The notes: generated by a model from the sequence alone, not told the origin. Shown: positions 10,036-19,927, counted from the first letter of the stretch. The stretch: DNA of 50,891 nt from Burkholderiales bacterium (GCA_016200895.1 JACQDX010000032.1:1-50891), one strand, 5' to 3'. Numbers and translations are program-made.

Positions 10036-10070
10036 ATATAAAACTGAACCTGCGAACTTAAACTACAAAC

Positions 10071-10781
10071 TTAGACCGCACGACGGACCATCAGTTCTTT
10101 AATCTTACCGATAGCACGGGTAGGATTCAGACCTTTAGGACAGACGTCCACACAATTCATGATGGTGTGGCAACGGAACAAACGGTACGGATCTTCGAGG
10201 TTATCAAGACGCTCGCCAGTTGCCTGATCACGTGAATCAGCAATGAAGCGATACGCCTGCAACAAACCTGCCGGGCCAACGAATTTATCCGGATTCCACC
10301 AGAACGACGGACATGATGTAGAACAGCATGCGCACAGGATACACTCATACAAACCATCCAGTTCTTCACGTTCAGCAGGAGACTGCAGACGTTCTTTTTC
10401 CGGAGGAATGGAATCATTCATCAGGTAAGGCTTGATGGAATTGTATTGCTTGAAGAATTGCGTCATATCGACGATCAAGTCACGAATGACAGGCAAGCCT
10501 GGCAAAGGACGCAATTTGATAGGTTCAGTCAATTCATTCAAGTTGGTGGTGCAAGCCAGGCCATTCTTGCCATTGATGTTCATCGCATCAGAACCACACA
10601 CACCTTCACGGCATGAGCGACGCAGCGCCAGAGAATCATCGACATCAGACTTGATACGCTGCAAAGCATCCAGCAGCATTTTGTCAGTGTCTTGCAACTC
10701 TACGGTCAAGTCTTGCATGTAAGGCTTGGCATCCTTGTCCGGATCATAGCGATAAATTTGGAATTTTAATGTACGTGCCAT
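10071..10781 (-). CDS. sdhB: Succinate dehydrogenase iron-sulfur subunit
   Basis: The 236-residue subunit carries three iron-sulfur clusters that pass electrons from SdhA flavin to ubiquinone. The [2Fe-2S] ligands are C57, C62, D65 and C77 (CREGVCGSD...C); Asp replaces the third Cys, as in the E. coli enzyme. The [4Fe-4S] ligands are C147, C150, C153 and C214, and the [3Fe-4S] ligands C157, C204 and C210. Length matches E. coli SdhB (238). It starts 12 bp after sdhA in the sdhCDAB order of complex II. Confidence 0.98.
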   Translation of the reverse strand: MARTLKFQIYRYDPDKDAKPYMQDLTVELQDTDKMLLDALQRIKSDVDDSLALRRSCREGVCGSDAMNINGKNGLACTTNLNELTEPIKLRPLPGLPVIRDLIVDMTQFFKQYNSIKPYLMNDSIPPEKERLQSPAEREELDGLYECILCACCSTSCPSFWWNPDKFVGPAGLLQAYRFIADSRDQATGERLDNLEDPYRLFRCHTIMNCVDVCPKGLNPTRAIGKIKELMVRRAV

Positions 10782-10793
10782 ATCGGTATCTCT

Positions 10794-12569
10794 TTAGAAT
10801 GTACGTGGTTTCGGCTTGAAGGTGTCTACAGTCAGCGGCTTGGTCACGACTGGCTTGTAGTCAAGGCGATTGCCCTCGGAATACCACAAGGTATGCTTCA
10901 TCCAGTTAACGTCGTCGCGCTCCTCATAGTCACGGTGTGCATGCGCACCACGAGATTCTTTACGGGCGGCGGCGGATGTGATCGTTGCCTTGGCAGTTTC
11001 AATCAGGTTATCCAGCTCCAACGCCTCTACGCGCGCTGTATTGAAGACCTTGGATTTATCTTTGAAAGAAACATGCTTGCGACGCTCATCAAGCTCCATG
11101 ATTTTCTTGTAGCCAGTTTGCAGCAATTCATCAGTACGGAACACGCCACAGTATTGCTGCATGCTGGCACGAATATCATTGGCAACGTCTTGTACGCGCT
11201 CGGAACCAGTACTGGTTTCCAGCTTGGACAAACGTGACAGCGCCAGGTCTGCTGCATCTGCAGGCAAATCCTTGTTGCTGCGTTCTTTGAGTTTGCTGGC
11301 AACAACATGGTTACCAGCTGCGCGACCAAACACCAGCAAATCGAGCAGAGAATTAGTACCCAGGCGATTGGCACCATGTACGGACACGCAGGCGCATTCA
11401 CCGATTGCATACAAACCATTGACGACTTCACTACCACCATTTTTCGGCGCAACAACCTGACCATGAATATTGGTCGGGATGCCACCCATTTGATAGTGAA
11501 TCGTAGGAACCACAGGAATTGGCTCTTTGGTCGCATCCACGTTGGCAAACTTGTGCGCGATTTCGAGAATGGACGGCAAACGTTTTTGAATAGTGTCAGC
11601 ACCGATATGACGTAAATCCAGCATCACGTGATCTTTATTCGGACCACAGCCGCGACCTTCTTTGATTTCCTGATCCATGGAGCGGGAAACAAAGTCACGT
11701 GGAGCCAGATCCTTGTAGGTAGGAGCATAGCGTTCCATGAAGCGCTCACCCTGACTATTGATCAGAATACCGCCTTCACCGCGCACACCCTCAGTAATCA
11801 GGACGCCCGCACCGGCAACACCGGTTGGGTGGAATTGCCAGAACTCCATATCTTCCAGTGGCAAGCCAGCGCGTGCAGCCATACCCATACCGTCGCCGGT
11901 ATTGATAAAGGCATTGGTAGAAGCTGCCCAGATACGACCGGCACCGCCAGTGGCAAATATCGTGGTTTTGGCCTCCAGCATCATGACTTCGCCGGTTTCC
12001 ATTTCCAGCGCAACGACACCGAGCACATCACCATCCGCATCACGGATCAGGTCGATCGCCATCCATTCAACAAAGAAATGAGTACGGGCGCGAACATTAC
12101 GCTGATACAGCGTATGCAACAAAGCATGACCAGTACGGTCAGCCGCAGCGCAAGCACGTTGTACAGCTTTCTCACCAAAGTTAGCAGTATGGCCACCAAA
12201 TGGACGCTGATAAATCGTGCCATCAGCATTGCGGTCAAACGGCATGCCGAAATGTTCGAGTTCATAAACGACTTTTGGTGCTTCGCGACACATGAATTCG
12301 ATCGCATCCTGGTCGCCCAGGTAATCAGAACCCTTGACCGTGTCAAACATGTGCCAGTACCAGTTGTCTTCCGACATATTGCCGAGGGAAGCGCCGATGC
12401 CACCCTGTGCAGCTACTGTGTGAGAACGGGTAGGAAATACTTTCGATAGTACGGCGACATTCAGACCAGCTTCTGCCAGTTGCAGCGAAGCACGCATGCC
12501 AGAACCGCCAGCACCAATGATGACCGCGTCAAAACGGCGGCTAGGAATTGTGGATTTAATTGCGGCCAC
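10794..12569 (-). CDS. sdhA: Succinate dehydrogenase flavoprotein subunit
   Basis: The 591-residue catalytic subunit oxidises succinate to fumarate. Visible are the FAD-binding GAGGSG (residues 19-24), His50 in RSHTVAAQGG as the covalent FAD attachment site, the HPTG and RGEGG active-site segments, and the C-terminal HRDYEERDDVNW. I chose the GTG start at 12569: it gives the family N-terminus MAAIKSTIPSRRFD, has GGAGAG eight bases upstream, and lies 2 bp after the sdhD stop. An upstream ATG at 12623 would add 18 unusual residues and overlap sdhD. Acts at the inner membrane with SdhB, SdhC and SdhD. Confidence 0.97.
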   Translation of the reverse strand: MAAIKSTIPSRRFDAVIIGAGGSGMRASLQLAEAGLNVAVLSKVFPTRSHTVAAQGGIGASLGNMSEDNWYWHMFDTVKGSDYLGDQDAIEFMCREAPKVVYELEHFGMPFDRNADGTIYQRPFGGHTANFGEKAVQRACAAADRTGHALLHTLYQRNVRARTHFFVEWMAIDLIRDADGDVLGVVALEMETGEVMMLEAKTTIFATGGAGRIWAASTNAFINTGDGMGMAARAGLPLEDMEFWQFHPTGVAGAGVLITEGVRGEGGILINSQGERFMERYAPTYKDLAPRDFVSRSMDQEIKEGRGCGPNKDHVMLDLRHIGADTIQKRLPSILEIAHKFANVDATKEPIPVVPTIHYQMGGIPTNIHGQVVAPKNGGSEVVNGLYAIGECACVSVHGANRLGTNSLLDLLVFGRAAGNHVVASKLKERSNKDLPADAADLALSRLSKLETSTGSERVQDVANDIRASMQQYCGVFRTDELLQTGYKKIMELDERRKHVSFKDKSKVFNTARVEALELDNLIETAKATITSAAARKESRGAHAHRDYEERDDVNWMKHTLWYSEGNRLDYKPVVTKPLTVDTFKPKPRTF

Positions 12570-12571
12570 TT

Positions 12572-12940
12572 TTATACTCTCCACAAAATCTGTGCAGCAT
12601 AGCCAGCACAAGCAATCAGCCACAAAATAGTGGCAACTTGAAATACCAGACGCAGAAATACACTGTGCGTCACATAATCCATCCAGATATCACGCATACC
12701 AACCCAGGCGTGATACAACAGGCAAACGACAACAGAGAACGTCGCCAGCTTGAACCATTGCATGGCGAATATGCCGGTCCAGCCAGCCTGATTGAAATTT
12801 TTACCTGTCAAAAACAAACCAAGCAAAATGACGGTGTACAGTGCCATCACGATGGCAGTCACACGTTGCGCCAACCAGTCACGCAAACCGTAACTCGCTC
12901 CCACGACCAGACGCTTGGCGCCAATATTATTATTTGCCAT
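12572..12940 (-). CDS. sdhD: Succinate dehydrogenase membrane anchor subunit
   Basis: The 122-residue protein has three hydrophobic segments (about 24-45, 62-80 and 95-120) and the signature LLYHAWVGMRDIWMDYV, where His77 corresponds to the haem b ligand of E. coli SdhD. With SdhC it anchors complex II and forms the quinone site. Its ATG follows the sdhC stop codon directly (TAAATG), and its stop is 2 bp before the sdhA GTG, so the four sdh genes form one tightly packed unit. Confidence 0.95.
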   Translation of the reverse strand: MANNNIGAKRLVVGASYGLRDWLAQRVTAIVMALYTVILLGLFLTGKNFNQAGWTGIFAMQWFKLATFSVVVCLLYHAWVGMRDIWMDYVTHSVFLRLVFQVATILWLIACAGYAAQILWRV

Positions 12941-13348
12941 TTAGAATACTCCGAACAATTTCAGGGCGATCAGTGCCGCCAGTACGAGACTGGTCGCCAA
13001 CACACCGACAGCTGACTGACGAGCGGTATCCTTGTCCAGACCATAGTGCAGATCCATCAACAAGTGACGAACACCCGCGCAGAAATGGTGCAGATAAGCC
13101 CATGACAAAGCCAGGATGATCAACTTGACGAAAACTCCAGATGTCAAAGCCTGCAGTTCGGCAAATGTCGCCTCCGACGTCAAACTCTTATCAAGCAGAT
13201 ACAAGATGAACGGCAACAACAGGAACATCAGCATTCCACTTGCCCGGTGCAAGATGGAAACGAAGCCTGCTAGCGGCAGCCGGTACCCGGTCGCATCTAT
13301 CAAGCGCATTACACCAAAGCGTGGCTTGGTTTTTACTACTTCAGACAT
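12941..13348 (-). CDS. sdhC: Succinate dehydrogenase cytochrome b556 subunit
   Basis: The 135-residue protein contains SILHRASG (residues 31-38) and the segment HHFCAGVRHLLMD (87-99); His88 aligns with the haem b ligand of E. coli SdhC. Three transmembrane segments are apparent. I use the ATG at 13348 (MSEVVKTKPRFG), which has GGGGAG nine bases upstream, instead of an upstream in-frame start that would add MGRLF. It is the first gene of the sdh operon, and its upstream region has the inverted repeat at 13403-13419. Confidence 0.95.
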   Translation of the reverse strand: MSEVVKTKPRFGVMRLIDATGYRLPLAGFVSILHRASGMLMFLLLPFILYLLDKSLTSEATFAELQALTSGVFVKLIILALSWAYLHHFCAGVRHLLMDLHYGLDKDTARQSAVGVLATSLVLAALIALKLFGVF

Positions 13349-13402
13349 AAATAATCTCCCCATTAACTAGTCTGTACATAAACCTTGCAATTTTCGCTCA
13401 TT

Positions 13403-13419
13403 TTGGTGCATTGCACCAA
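13403..13419 (-). promoter_or_regulatory. Inverted repeat in the sdhC upstream region (candidate operator)
   Basis: TTGGTGCA-T-TGCACCAA is a perfect 8-bp dyad with a one-base centre, 55-71 bp upstream of the sdhC start. No T-run follows, and the sdh promoter must be close by, so an operator is more likely than a terminator. The half-site order is opposite to the NtrC consensus (TGCACC...GGTGCA). The binding protein is unknown. Confidence 0.5.
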
Positions 13420-13550
13420 CAAAAATCATCACGATTAACAAAATATCGCTATCTTAAACCTAAAGCCCAACAGACGCAGAACCTGCAAACACGCACGCCC
13501 ATGGATTTGACATGCCTAAAAAACCACAGCAAATCAATTACCCGATTGAT

Positions 13551-14396
13551 TTAGCTCAATTCATTTCTGTAATGATGATTCATCGTCAGATACAAACCGC
13601 GACGCAATTCAACTGGCTTATCACCATATGTATACGAAACACGCTCGACATTGAGTAAAGGCATACCGATATCAACATTCAGCAAGCCCGCCACAGACTC
13701 GTCGGCACAAACGGCGCGAATTTGCTCAGATGCCCTTATCATGTGCGTACCAAATTCAGTTTCGAACAGTCCATACATGGGGCCCTTGTATTCATTCAGG
13801 CGCTCGGCCGTCAGACCCTTGAAGATAGAGCCGGGCAACCACAGGTCATCCAGAATAGTGGGGACACCCGAGAAAGATTGGACACGGCGAATAAAAACAA
13901 CGGAATCACCAGATTTGATATCCAGCAAACGCGCTACTTCAGCCGGTGCCCGCATGCGCTTGACTTCAATGATGCGATTCTCGGGATAACGTGGCACACC
14001 TTCATCGGGTGCCAGCCGCAAAAAGCGAAATTGCGAACGCGCTTCATGGTGCGTTGCAACGAAAGTCCCTTTACCCTGCCTGCGCACAACCAGGTTTTCT
14101 GCCGATAACTCATCAATTGCCTTGCGTACCGTACCCTGGCTGACCTTGAAACGGCTGGCCAATTCCATCTCACTGGGGATCAACTCGCCTGGTTTCCACT
14201 CACCAGATTGAAGGCTCTGGGTAATCAGGGCTTTGATCTGTTGATATAATGGACTGAATGTGGGAGATGCATTCAAGGATGAAGCAGACGAAGCACCAAC
14301 ACCCGCACCTGGCGTAGTCGGGGCAGCAGTCAGATTATTTGCGGTTGGTATGATAGAGTTCATAGGCTGCAATTTCACCACAAAACTACCCGCCAC
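13551..14396 (-). CDS. GntR-family (HutC/UTRA) transcriptional regulator
   Basis: The 281-residue protein has a low-complexity N-terminus rich in Ala, Ser and Pro (about 1-48), a GntR winged helix-turn-helix (about 50-115: LYQQIKALITQSLQSGEWKP, PSEMELASRFKVSQGTVRKA, VVRRQGKGTFV), and a UTRA effector domain (about 125-278). UTRA domains usually bind small metabolites, so a TCA intermediate is a reasonable effector, but none can be named from sequence. The gene lies between the sdh operon and divergent mdh; a 20-bp palindrome just upstream (14420-14439) is a candidate autoregulatory and mdh operator. The listed start is GTG; an internal ATG at residue 12 is equally possible. Confidence 0.93.
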   Translation of the reverse strand: MAGSFVVKLQPMNSIIPTANNLTAAPTTPGAGVGASSASSLNASPTFSPLYQQIKALITQSLQSGEWKPGELIPSEMELASRFKVSQGTVRKAIDELSAENLVVRRQGKGTFVATHHEARSQFRFLRLAPDEGVPRYPENRIIEVKRMRAPAEVARLLDIKSGDSVVFIRRVQSFSGVPTILDDLWLPGSIFKGLTAERLNEYKGPMYGLFETEFGTHMIRASEQIRAVCADESVAGLLNVDIGMPLLNVERVSYTYGDKPVELRRGLYLTMNHHYRNELS

Positions 14397-14419
14397 GTCC
14401 AGAACAAACTACTAAGTGA

Positions 14420-14439
14420 TATGTCTTATATAAGACATA
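14420..14439. promoter_or_regulatory. 20-bp perfect palindrome between the GntR gene and mdh
   Basis: TATGTCTTAT/ATAAGACATA is a perfect dyad 24 bp upstream of the GntR start and about 280 bp upstream of mdh. GntR-family proteins bind such AT-rich dyads, often next to their own genes. The rest of the 322-bp spacer (14397-14718) holds an imperfect hairpin at 14488-14520 (TAGTTGG...CCAACTA) and presumably the mdh promoter; no ORF there is convincing. Confidence 0.6.
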
Positions 14440-14718
14440 AGATATTGATTGACACTTAGCTCCGCACGACCTAAACTCCCGTACAAATAGTTGGCGTCAG
14501 CATCAGGCTGGCACCAACTATTAATTTGTCACACACAGCTGTCACACCAAGCAATATAGTTCGAACGCTTTCAATGTAAAGGACGAAAACATGTTTGCAG
14601 CGGATTTTGGCTGACTGACAGGGCTTTCAACGGTATCATTAAGTGTTTTACATAGCGTCGGCCTATCAGTCGCTGCAATTGTTTGAACATCGTTTTCACA
14701 CCACTTCGGAGATGCATC

Positions 14719-15708
14719 ATGGCGAAATCCCCTATGCGCGTAGCTGTAACCGGCGCCGCAGGCCAAATTGGCTATTCCCTTCTGTTCCGTATCGCCAATG
14801 GCGACATGCTGGGCAAAGACCAGCCAGTGATTCTGCAATTATTGGAAATTCCTGACGAAAAAGCCCAGAAAGCGCTGAAAGGCGTAATGATGGAAATCGA
14901 CGACTGCGCATTCCCACTGTTGGCTGGCATGTCGGCTCACAGCGATCCAATGACAGCGTTTAAAGATATCGACGTCGCCCTGCTGGTTGGCGCACGCCCA
15001 CGCGGTCCAGGCATGGAACGCAAAGACCTGCTGGAAGCCAATGCGCAGATTTTCACTGTACAAGGCAAGGCACTGGATGCAGTAGCATCCCGCAATGTTA
15101 AAGTTCTGGTAGTTGGCAACCCAGCCAACACCAATGCTTACATCGCCATGAAATCGGCCCCTTCCCTGCCAGCTAAAAACTTTACAGCGATGCTGCGCCT
15201 GGATCACAACCGTGCCTTGTCCCAAGTCGCTGCCAAAATTGGCAAGCCAGTTGCTGCAGTTGAAAAACTGTGCGTCTGGGGTAATCACTCCCCGACAATG
15301 TATGCTGACTATCGCTTCGCGACTGTTGACGGCGCATCTGTCAAAGACCTGATCAATGACCAGGTCTGGAACAAGGATGTATTTCTGCCTACAGTTGGCA
15401 AACGCGGTGCGGCGATTATCGAAGCACGTGGCCTGTCTTCCGCAGCATCTGCAGCGAACGCAGCGATCGACCACGTACGTGACTGGTTGCTGGGCACAAA
15501 CGGCAAATGGACTACGATGGGCATCCCTTCCGATGGCTCTTATGGCATCCCTGAAGGCACCATGTTCGGCTTCCCTGTAACAACAGAGAATGGCGAATAT
15601 AAAATCGTTGAAGGTCTGGAAATCGACGAGTTCTCTCGTGAACGCATCAATGTCACTCTCAAAGAATTGCAAGAAGAGCGTGATGGCGTCAAACACCTGG
15701 TAGGTTAA
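14719..15708 (+). CDS. mdh: Malate dehydrogenase
   Basis: The 329-residue enzyme interconverts malate and oxaloacetate with NAD. Visible are the nucleotide-binding GAAGQIG at residues 12-18, the mobile-loop arginines ([14 protein letters not shown]94 and R101), the active-site LDHNRA with D162, and the proton-relay His190 in [12 protein letters not shown]. The sequence is of the long type found in Betaproteobacteria, related to cytosolic MDH. The ATG at 14719 gives the family start [12 protein letters not shown] and has GGAGA about 7 bp upstream; an in-frame ATG at 14683 would add 12 residues and is less likely. First gene of mdh-lyase-MliC-like-acnA. Confidence 0.97.
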   Translation: MAKSPMRVAVTGAAGQIGYSLLFRIANGDMLGKDQPVILQLLEIPDEKAQKALKGVMMEIDDCAFPLLAGMSAHSDPMTAFKDIDVALLVGARPRGPGMERKDLLEANAQIFTVQGKALDAVASRNVKVLVVGNPANTNAYIAMKSAPSLPAKNFTAMLRLDHNRALSQVAAKIGKPVAAVEKLCVWGNHSPTMYADYRFATVDGASVKDLINDQVWNKDVFLPTVGKRGAAIIEARGLSSAASAANAAIDHVRDWLLGTNGKWTTMGIPSDGSYGIPEGTMFGFPVTTENGEYKIVEGLEIDEFSRERINVTLKELQEERDGVKHLVG

Positions 15709-15719
15709 TCAGGTCAGAG

Positions 15720-15749
15720 GGCAGATTCTGGCGCTCGCTGGAATCTGCC
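15720..15749 (+). other. Stem-loop between mdh and the CitE-like gene
   Basis: A perfect 9-bp inverted repeat (GGCAGATTC/GAATCTGCC) with a 12-nt loop occupies most of the 66-bp gap after mdh. No T-run follows, so it is more likely an mRNA-processing or stability element, or a weak attenuator, than a full terminator. Confidence 0.55.
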
Positions 15750-15774
15750 TTGGTTCACGATGATATTTTAAGTA

Positions 15775-16746
15775 ATGCACCCATCTACAGTACTTTTTCA
15801 GGATCAAATTCAACCGGTTATATTGCCGGTCTGCGACCATTATGCAGGATCAGAAAAATTGATGCGCAAATCGATTGCGCTACAACAGGAACTAGGTGGA
15901 ATTTTTGACATCACTCTCGATTGCGAAGACGGCGCAGCTGCTGACAACGAGATCAATCATGCAAAACTGGTCGCTACCTTAGTGAACAGTACAGACAATT
16001 ATCATCAGCGTCTTGGCGTGCGGGTGCACGATGTACACCATCCCGCATTTGAGCAAGACCTGGAAATCATATTACCTGCATGCGCAGATAAACTCGCCTA
16101 TCTGGTTTTACCAAAAATAAATAGCACTGCCGAGCTACTGGCTGCGCTGCAACGAATTAATCACTTTGGCAAAAGAACTGATGGCCAATTAATCCCCGTT
16201 CATGTCTTGATTGAGACCCATGGCGCACTGGCAGAAGTGCAGCAAATTGCCGCCCTGCCTCAGGTTGAATGCCTTTCATTTGGTTTGATGGATTTTGTGT
16301 CCTCCCATTTTGGCACCATACCTGCAACTGCTATGCGTTCTCCCGGCCAATTTAATCACCCACTGGTTTTGCGCGCTAAACTTGAAATCGCCGCCGCTTG
16401 CCATCGCTATGGCAAAGTTGCCTCGCATAATGTCACAACTGACATCAGGAATATCAGCGTAGTGGAAAATGATGCCCGCCGCGCTGCCAGTGAATGCGGC
16501 TATACGCGCATGTGGAGCATACATCCAGATCAGATACGCCCGATTATCCAGGCGTTTTCACCCAGCAATAATGAAATACAGGATGCAACTGCCATCCTGA
16601 CTCAGGCTAAAAATCAAGCCTGGGGGCCAATACAATGGCAAGGACAGTTACATGACAGAGCCAGTTACCGCTATTATTGGACAATTTTAAGAAGGGCCCA
16701 GTCAGGGTCATTTGTTTTACCGGCAGCAGCACAAGAGTTACTTTAG
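15775..16746 (+). CDS. HpcH/HpaI aldolase family, CitE-like CoA-ester lyase
   Basis: The 323-residue protein belongs to the CitE/malyl-CoA lyase superfamily (TIM barrel, Mg-dependent C-C bond lyases). Visible motifs are FDITLDCEDGAA (about residues 45-56, acidic metal and substrate region), the RVHD segment with conserved Arg, LIETHGAL with the metal-ligand Glu, and LMDFVSSHFG. It has no CitD or CitF partner nearby, so it is not part of a citrate lyase; malyl-CoA or citramalyl-CoA lyase activity is plausible but not shown. It lies between mdh and acnA on the same strand, suggesting a task linked to TCA intermediates. Confidence 0.85.
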   Translation: MHPSTVLFQDQIQPVILPVCDHYAGSEKLMRKSIALQQELGGIFDITLDCEDGAAADNEINHAKLVATLVNSTDNYHQRLGVRVHDVHHPAFEQDLEIILPACADKLAYLVLPKINSTAELLAALQRINHFGKRTDGQLIPVHVLIETHGALAEVQQIAALPQVECLSFGLMDFVSSHFGTIPATAMRSPGQFNHPLVLRAKLEIAAACHRYGKVASHNVTTDIRNISVVENDARRAASECGYTRMWSIHPDQIRPIIQAFSPSNNEIQDATAILTQAKNQAWGPIQWQGQLHDRASYRYYWTILRRAQSGSFVLPAAAQELL

Positions 16747-16754
16747 GAGACACC

Positions 16755-17159
16755 ATGAAATTACTTTCTTTTATCAGCCTGGCATTTGCAGCATGCACCA
16801 TCCTTGCAGCCAATGCCATTGCAGTGGAAGCACCACGCAGCAAGACTAAATCCACAGCAAAGGCTGCAAAGCCTGCCGCTGCACAGGCAGCAAAAGAAGA
16901 TGACGAGCCGGAGCCGGACGTGCAAATGCATAAGAATTTCGACTACAAGTGCGAACTCGGCAACTCCCTCACCATGTACACCAATCCTGAGGATGCCGAC
17001 CATGTAGCCATGCGCTGGAAAAAGCGCTTGTACCGCATGACCAAAGTTGATACCACGACAGGGGCTGTGCGCTTCGAAAACCGAAAAGCTGGCTTTATCT
17101 GGATAGGCATTCCCGCCAAAGGCTTGTTACTGGATTCCCACGTTGATTTTTGTAAATAA
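16755..17159 (+). CDS. Exported MliC-like small protein
   Basis: The 134-residue protein starts at 16755 with AGGAG just upstream, 8 bp after the lyase stop. It has a signal peptide (about 1-23, [23 protein letters not shown]), a Lys/Ala-rich then acidic linker (about 24-57), and a C-terminal domain (about 62-134) beginning [12 protein letters not shown] and ending VDFCK. The paired Cys, the short beta-strand pattern and length resemble MliC-type C-type lysozyme inhibitors, but the match is by eye. Likely periplasmic. It is 11 bp upstream of acnA, so it is co-transcribed with TCA genes without an obvious metabolic role. Confidence 0.75.
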   Translation: MKLLSFISLAFAACTILAANAIAVEAPRSKTKSTAKAAKPAAAQAAKEDDEPEPDVQMHKNFDYKCELGNSLTMYTNPEDADHVAMRWKKRLYRMTKVDTTTGAVRFENRKAGFIWIGIPAKGLLLDSHVDFCK

Positions 17160-17170
17160 GAGGAAGAGCC

Positions 17171-19906
17171 ATGAGCCAAAATGCGTACAAAGATGCATTC
17201 AAAACCCTGAAAGATTTTAAAATTTCGGATACCAAGAAAGGCAAGTTCTTTTCTCTGCCGGCATTGGAAAAAAATCTCGGCGTAAATATCTCGCGCCTGC
17301 CAGTGTCCATACGTATCGTTCTTGAGTCGGTGCTGCGCAATTGTGACGGCAAGAAAGTAACTGACGAACACGTCAAGCAACTGGCTAACTGGAGTGCCAC
17401 CGCGGCCCGCACTGACGAAATCCCTTTCGTAGTTTCTCGCGTGGTACTGCAAGACTTTACCGGCGTACCTTTGTTGGCTGATCTGGCCGCCATGCGCAAC
17501 GTTGCAGCCAAACAAGGCAAAAACCCAAAAAATATTGAACCACTGGTTCCGGTTGATCTGGTGGTTGATCACTCCGTACAAATCGATCATTTCCGCGAAA
17601 AGAAAGCGCTGGACTTGAACATGAAACTGGAATTCCAACGCAATAACGAGCGTTACCAGTTCATGAAGTGGGGCATGCAGGCATTTGATACTTTTGGCGT
17701 GGTTCCTCCAGGCTTTGGTATCGTTCACCAGGTTAACCTGGAATACCTGGCACGCGGCGTACACAAAATCAAAGATGCCAAGAAAAATGAAGTCTACTAC
17801 CCAGACACACTGGTAGGTACAGATTCCCACACGACCATGATCAATGGTATCGGCGTAGTTGGCTGGGGTGTTGGTGGTATCGAAGCGGAAGCAGGCATGC
17901 TGGGTCAGCCTGTTTACTTCTTGACACCGGACGTCGTCGGCGTCAACCTGACTGGCGCATTGCGCGAAGGTTGTACTGCAACGGATCTGGTACTGACCAT
18001 CACTGAATTGCTGCGCAAAGCCAAAGTAGTTGGCAAATTTGTTGAATTCTTCGGCGCAGGCACACGCTCCTTGTCTTTGACAGACCGCGCAACGATCGCC
18101 AACATGGCACCGGAATACGGCGCGACCATGGGCTTCTTCCCTGTTGATGAAGCAACGATAGATTACTTCAAAGGCACGGGCCGCACCAAGGCAGAAATCG
18201 ACGCATTCGAAGGCTACTTCAAGGCCCAGAAAATGTTCGGCATCCCTAATGCTGGCGACATCGATTACACCACAGAAATCTCTCTGGATCTGTCCACAGT
18301 TGCACCGTCCCTGGCCGGCCCTAAGCGCCCGCAAGACCGTATCGAAATCGGCAACGTCAAATCCACTTTTGCAGATCTGTTCTCAAAGCCAACAGCAGAA
18401 AATGGTTTCAACAAAAAAGCCGAAGATCTGGATGTGGTCTACACCAATACTGATGGCGTCAAAGTTAAAAACGGCGACGTCCTGATCGCTGCAATTACTT
18501 CCTGCACCAACACATCCAATCCTAGCGTCTTGCTGGCAGCTGGTTTGCTGGCCAAGAAAGCGGTTGAAGCTGGTTTGAAAGTAGCGCCTCATATCAAAAC
18601 GTCGCTGGCCCCTGGCTCGCGCGTTGTCACCAAATACCTGGAAGCAGCAGGCTTGTTGCCTTACCTGGAAAAACTTGGCTTTGGTGTTACAGCCTACGGT
18701 TGCACAACCTGTATTGGTAATGCCGGTGACCTGACACCTGCGATGAACGAAGCAATTGCCGCCAACGACATCGTGGCATCTGCCATCTTGTCTGGTAACC
18801 GCAACTTTGAAGCACGCATACACCCGAATATCCGCTCCAACTTCCTGGCCTCCCCTCCTTTGGTTGTTGCTTACGCCATCGCTGGAAACATGACCCGGGA
18901 TTTGATGACAGAGCCAGTTGGCCGCGTTAAAGGCAAGGATATTTTCCTGGGCGACATCTGGCCTACCAGTGCAGAAATCAGCAAGCTGATGAAATTTGCG
19001 ATGAATTCCAAAACCTTCAAGGAAAACTACGCAGACGTCAAAGGTGCCCCAGGCAAGCTGTGGGAAAACATCAAAGGCGTGGCCGAAGGCGATGTCTACA
19101 ACTGGCCTACATCCACTTACATTGCTGAACCACCATTCTTTGCTGACTTCACGATGGAACCAAAAGCAGCCGCAACTGGCATCACTGGCGCACGCGCACT
19201 GGGCGTGTTCGGCGACTCCATCACGACTGACCATATTTCCCCAGCCGGTTCCATCAAGGAATCCAGCCCTGCAGGTAAATGGCTGAAAGAAAACGGCGTA
19301 CTGAAAGCCGATTTCAATTCCTACGGTTCACGTCGTGGCAACCATGAAATCATGATGCGCGGCACATTTGCCAACGTGCGTATCAAAAACCTCATGATCC
19401 CAGCCAAGGAAGATGGCTCCCGCGTTGAAGGCGGCGAAACTCTGTTCCAGCCAACTGGCGAACCCATGGCTATCTATGACGCAGCGATGAAGTATGTTGC
19501 TGACGGCGTACCAACCATGATTTTCGGTGGCGAAGAATACGGAACAGGCTCTTCCCGTGACTGGGCAGCAAAAGGTACACAATTGCTGGGTGTTAAAGCT
19601 GTGATTGCACGTTCTTTCGAGCGTATCCACCGTTCCAATCTGGTGGGCATGGGCGTATTGCCACTGCAATTCATTGGTACCGACAGTGTTGATACTTTGG
19701 GCATCACTGGCAATGAGTCTTTCGACCTGAAAGGCATAGAAGACGAAATCAAGCCACAGCAAGAAGTGACTCTGGTGATCAACCGTGCCAACGGTGAAAA
19801 GAAAGATGTCAAAGTCTTGTTGCGCATCGATACACCTATCGAAGTTGACTACTACAAACATGGCGGTATTTTGCCATTCGTATTGCGTCAACTGCTGGCA
19901 GCTTAA
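17171..19906 (+). CDS. acnA: Aconitate hydratase (AcnA type)
   Basis: The 911-residue enzyme isomerises citrate to isocitrate. The [4Fe-4S] ligands are C445 ([12 protein letters not shown]), C511 and C514 (YGCTTCIGN). The active-site and swivel-domain motifs [31 protein letters not shown] and [16 protein letters not shown] are present. Length and motifs are of the IRP/AcnA class rather than AcnB. It ends the mdh operon; a GAGG-type ribosome site (AAGAGGAAGAGCC) precedes the ATG. Downstream are a long imperfect palindrome and a strong terminator. Confidence 0.98.
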   Translation: MSQNAYKDAFKTLKDFKISDTKKGKFFSLPALEKNLGVNISRLPVSIRIVLESVLRNCDGKKVTDEHVKQLANWSATAARTDEIPFVVSRVVLQDFTGVPLLADLAAMRNVAAKQGKNPKNIEPLVPVDLVVDHSVQIDHFREKKALDLNMKLEFQRNNERYQFMKWGMQAFDTFGVVPPGFGIVHQVNLEYLARGVHKIKDAKKNEVYYPDTLVGTDSHTTMINGIGVVGWGVGGIEAEAGMLGQPVYFLTPDVVGVNLTGALREGCTATDLVLTITELLRKAKVVGKFVEFFGAGTRSLSLTDRATIANMAPEYGATMGFFPVDEATIDYFKGTGRTKAEIDAFEGYFKAQKMFGIPNAGDIDYTTEISLDLSTVAPSLAGPKRPQDRIEIGNVKSTFADLFSKPTAENGFNKKAEDLDVVYTNTDGVKVKNGDVLIAAITSCTNTSNPSVLLAAGLLAKKAVEAGLKVAPHIKTSLAPGSRVVTKYLEAAGLLPYLEKLGFGVTAYGCTTCIGNAGDLTPAMNEAIAANDIVASAILSGNRNFEARIHPNIRSNFLASPPLVVAYAIAGNMTRDLMTEPVGRVKGKDIFLGDIWPTSAEISKLMKFAMNSKTFKENYADVKGAPGKLWENIKGVAEGDVYNWPTSTYIAEPPFFADFTMEPKAAATGITGARALGVFGDSITTDHISPAGSIKESSPAGKWLKENGVLKADFNSYGSRRGNHEIMMRGTFANVRIKNLMIPAKEDGSRVEGGETLFQPTGEPMAIYDAAMKYVADGVPTMIFGGEEYGTGSSRDWAAKGTQLLGVKAVIARSFERIHRSNLVGMGVLPLQFIGTDSVDTLGITGNESFDLKGIEDEIKPQQEVTLVINRANGEKKDVKVLLRIDTPIEVDYYKHGGILPFVLRQLLAA

Positions 19907-19927
19907 GAACCTGTTTCCGATCTTACT

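Noticed and set aside
13403..13419. NtrC binding site reading of the sdhC dyad
   Set aside because: The half-sites are in the opposite order to the NtrC consensus (TGCACC...GGTGCA) and no sigma-54 promoter was seen.
14542..14838. 98-codon minus-strand frame in front of and inside mdh
   Set aside because: It overlaps the start of mdh and has no domain or ribosome site.
16943..18334. Long antisense open frame (463 codons) opposite acnA
   Set aside because: It lies wholly opposite the well-supported acnA and the gene before it; Cys/Phe/Gln-rich composition is typical of a shadow of a coding strand. No ribosome site or family match.
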